Assembly (NCBI GenBank): GCA_015065085.1
Contig: SVQW01000008.1
Location: 39,675-103,674 of the forward strand
Origin: Oscillospiraceae bacterium
GTDB taxonomy: Bacteria > Bacillota > Clostridia > Oscillospirales > SIG627
Direction: 5' to 3'
DNA length: 64,000 nt
The translations under genes were made by a program, and so were the position numbers. Below are positions 63,547 through 64,000 of this stretch, piece after piece (position 1 is the stretch's first letter; the number at the start of each line of letters is the position of its first letter). A model generated the notes under the pieces. It had not been told where the DNA came from, did not search any database, and saw nothing but the letters and a program-made list of their open reading frames with translations.

Positions 63547-63999
63547 ATGCCCGGTAAAGCACCCAAAGAAAGAGAAAACTATTTTATTCGCCTGGATAAC
63601 GGCGAGGTATGCGAGGTTAACCGTGAGGTGTACCTGTGTTGGTATGCAGCAGAAAGACAAGACCGCTATCAGAGAGAACGTGATATGAAGCACGGTCTGG
63701 TCAGCTTGGAAGAAATGGCTGAGCGCAGATATGAAGATGGCAGAGGTTGCGTGTGCGATCTGCTTGCATCCCCGGAGGACAGCATCGAAGAACAGTACAT
63801 TCAGAAATTACTGGTTGAGCGTTTATATGAATCGCTCGGAAAGCTGACCAAAGCCGAAAGACAGCTTATTCATGATCTGTTCTTCCGCAACATTGGCGTA
63901 AGAGAGTACGCAAGACAAATGGGAGTAACCCACCATTCGGTTCAAAAGCGTCGTGACCGCATTTTAGAAAAAATGCGAATTTTGATGAATTGGGACTGA
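63547..63999 (+). CDS. Sigma-70 region-4-like protein, short
   Basis: 150 aa from ATG 63547; GGAGG (63534-63538) is eight bases before this codon and only two before the ATG at 63541. C-terminal LVERLYESLGKLTKAERQLIHDLFFRNIGVREYARQMGVTHHSVQKRRDRILEKM is a sigma-4-like helix-turn-helix. N-terminal region begins PGKAPKERENYFIRLDNGEVCEVNREVY, a pattern common in element-encoded sigma-like proteins. The stop codon is the last triplet but one base of the window. Confidence 0.8.
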   Translation: MPGKAPKERENYFIRLDNGEVCEVNREVYLCWYAAERQDRYQRERDMKHGLVSLEEMAERRYEDGRGCVCDLLASPEDSIEEQYIQKLLVERLYESLGKLTKAERQLIHDLFFRNIGVREYARQMGVTHHSVQKRRDRILEKMRILMNWD

Positions 64000-64000
64000 T

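Overview
The window looks like a chromosomal segment of an uncultured gut-type Clostridia (Oscillospirales-like Firmicute). Reasons: strong GGAGG-type ribosome binding sites, several promoters with near-perfect TTGACA-17 bp-TATAAT spacing, S-layer-homology proteins, the order ylxM-ffh-rpsP-khpA, and family relationships typical of that group. This placement is inference from gene content; no 16S rRNA or tRNA gene was seen. No CRISPR array and no transposase gene were seen.

Region 1 (1-34.5 kb) is visibly GC-richer, with C/G-ending codons. It carries glycan-related and house-keeping genes: a partial SGNH esterase; two paralogous secreted SLH-domain glycosidase-like proteins (1683-5405 + and 6639-10817 -), the second in one transcription unit with a TIR-domain gene; an AraC regulator; a creatininase-family protein; a GH20-like protein; an operon of AzlC/AzlD, LUD, membrane, PHP and DUF4091/GH123-like proteins; MFS and sodium-symporter transporters; the SRP/S16/KhpA block; nagB; and a tight five-gene operon with three tandem QueG-like double [4Fe-4S] paralogs, a U32-like protein and a Gfo/Idh/MocA protein, divergent from another AraC regulator. 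Between these genes lie unusual arrays of short hairpins with GATAT/ATATC linkers.

Region 2 (34.6-58 kb) is an exopolysaccharide/capsule locus. It opens with a GC-rich DegT aminotransferase and a sugar-phosphate transferase that breaks off at about 36249. After a 270-bp non-coding junction, A+T-richer DNA begins with second copies of exactly these two genes, then a PglD/NeuD-like acetyltransferase, an ATP-grasp protein, a GT14-like transferase, HAD, three GT4-like transferases, a PIG-L deacetylase, Wzy, Wzx, a TagF-like polyol-phosphate transferase with a cytidylyltransferase and FGGY kinase, the complete CapE-CapF-CapG (UDP-N-acetyl-L-fucosamine) set, a UDP-glucose dehydrogenase and a nucleotidyltransferase. 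Reading this as one surface-glycan pathway: initiation (aminotransferase, acetyltransferase, sugar-P transferase), extension (GTs), polyol-phosphate decoration, polymerisation and export.

Region 3 (58-64 kb) looks like the edge of an integrative element: a HELGH metallopeptidase, a helix-turn-helix protein, an XRE regulator with two matching dyads upstream, a GAF/SARP-like activator followed by 12-bp-spaced ATATAAC repeats ending 10 bp before a TATAAT box, and two small sigma-region-4-like proteins. The most interesting hypothesis is that regions 2b and 3 form a mobile island that entered the resident initiating sugar-transferase gene and brought replacement copies of the genes around it.
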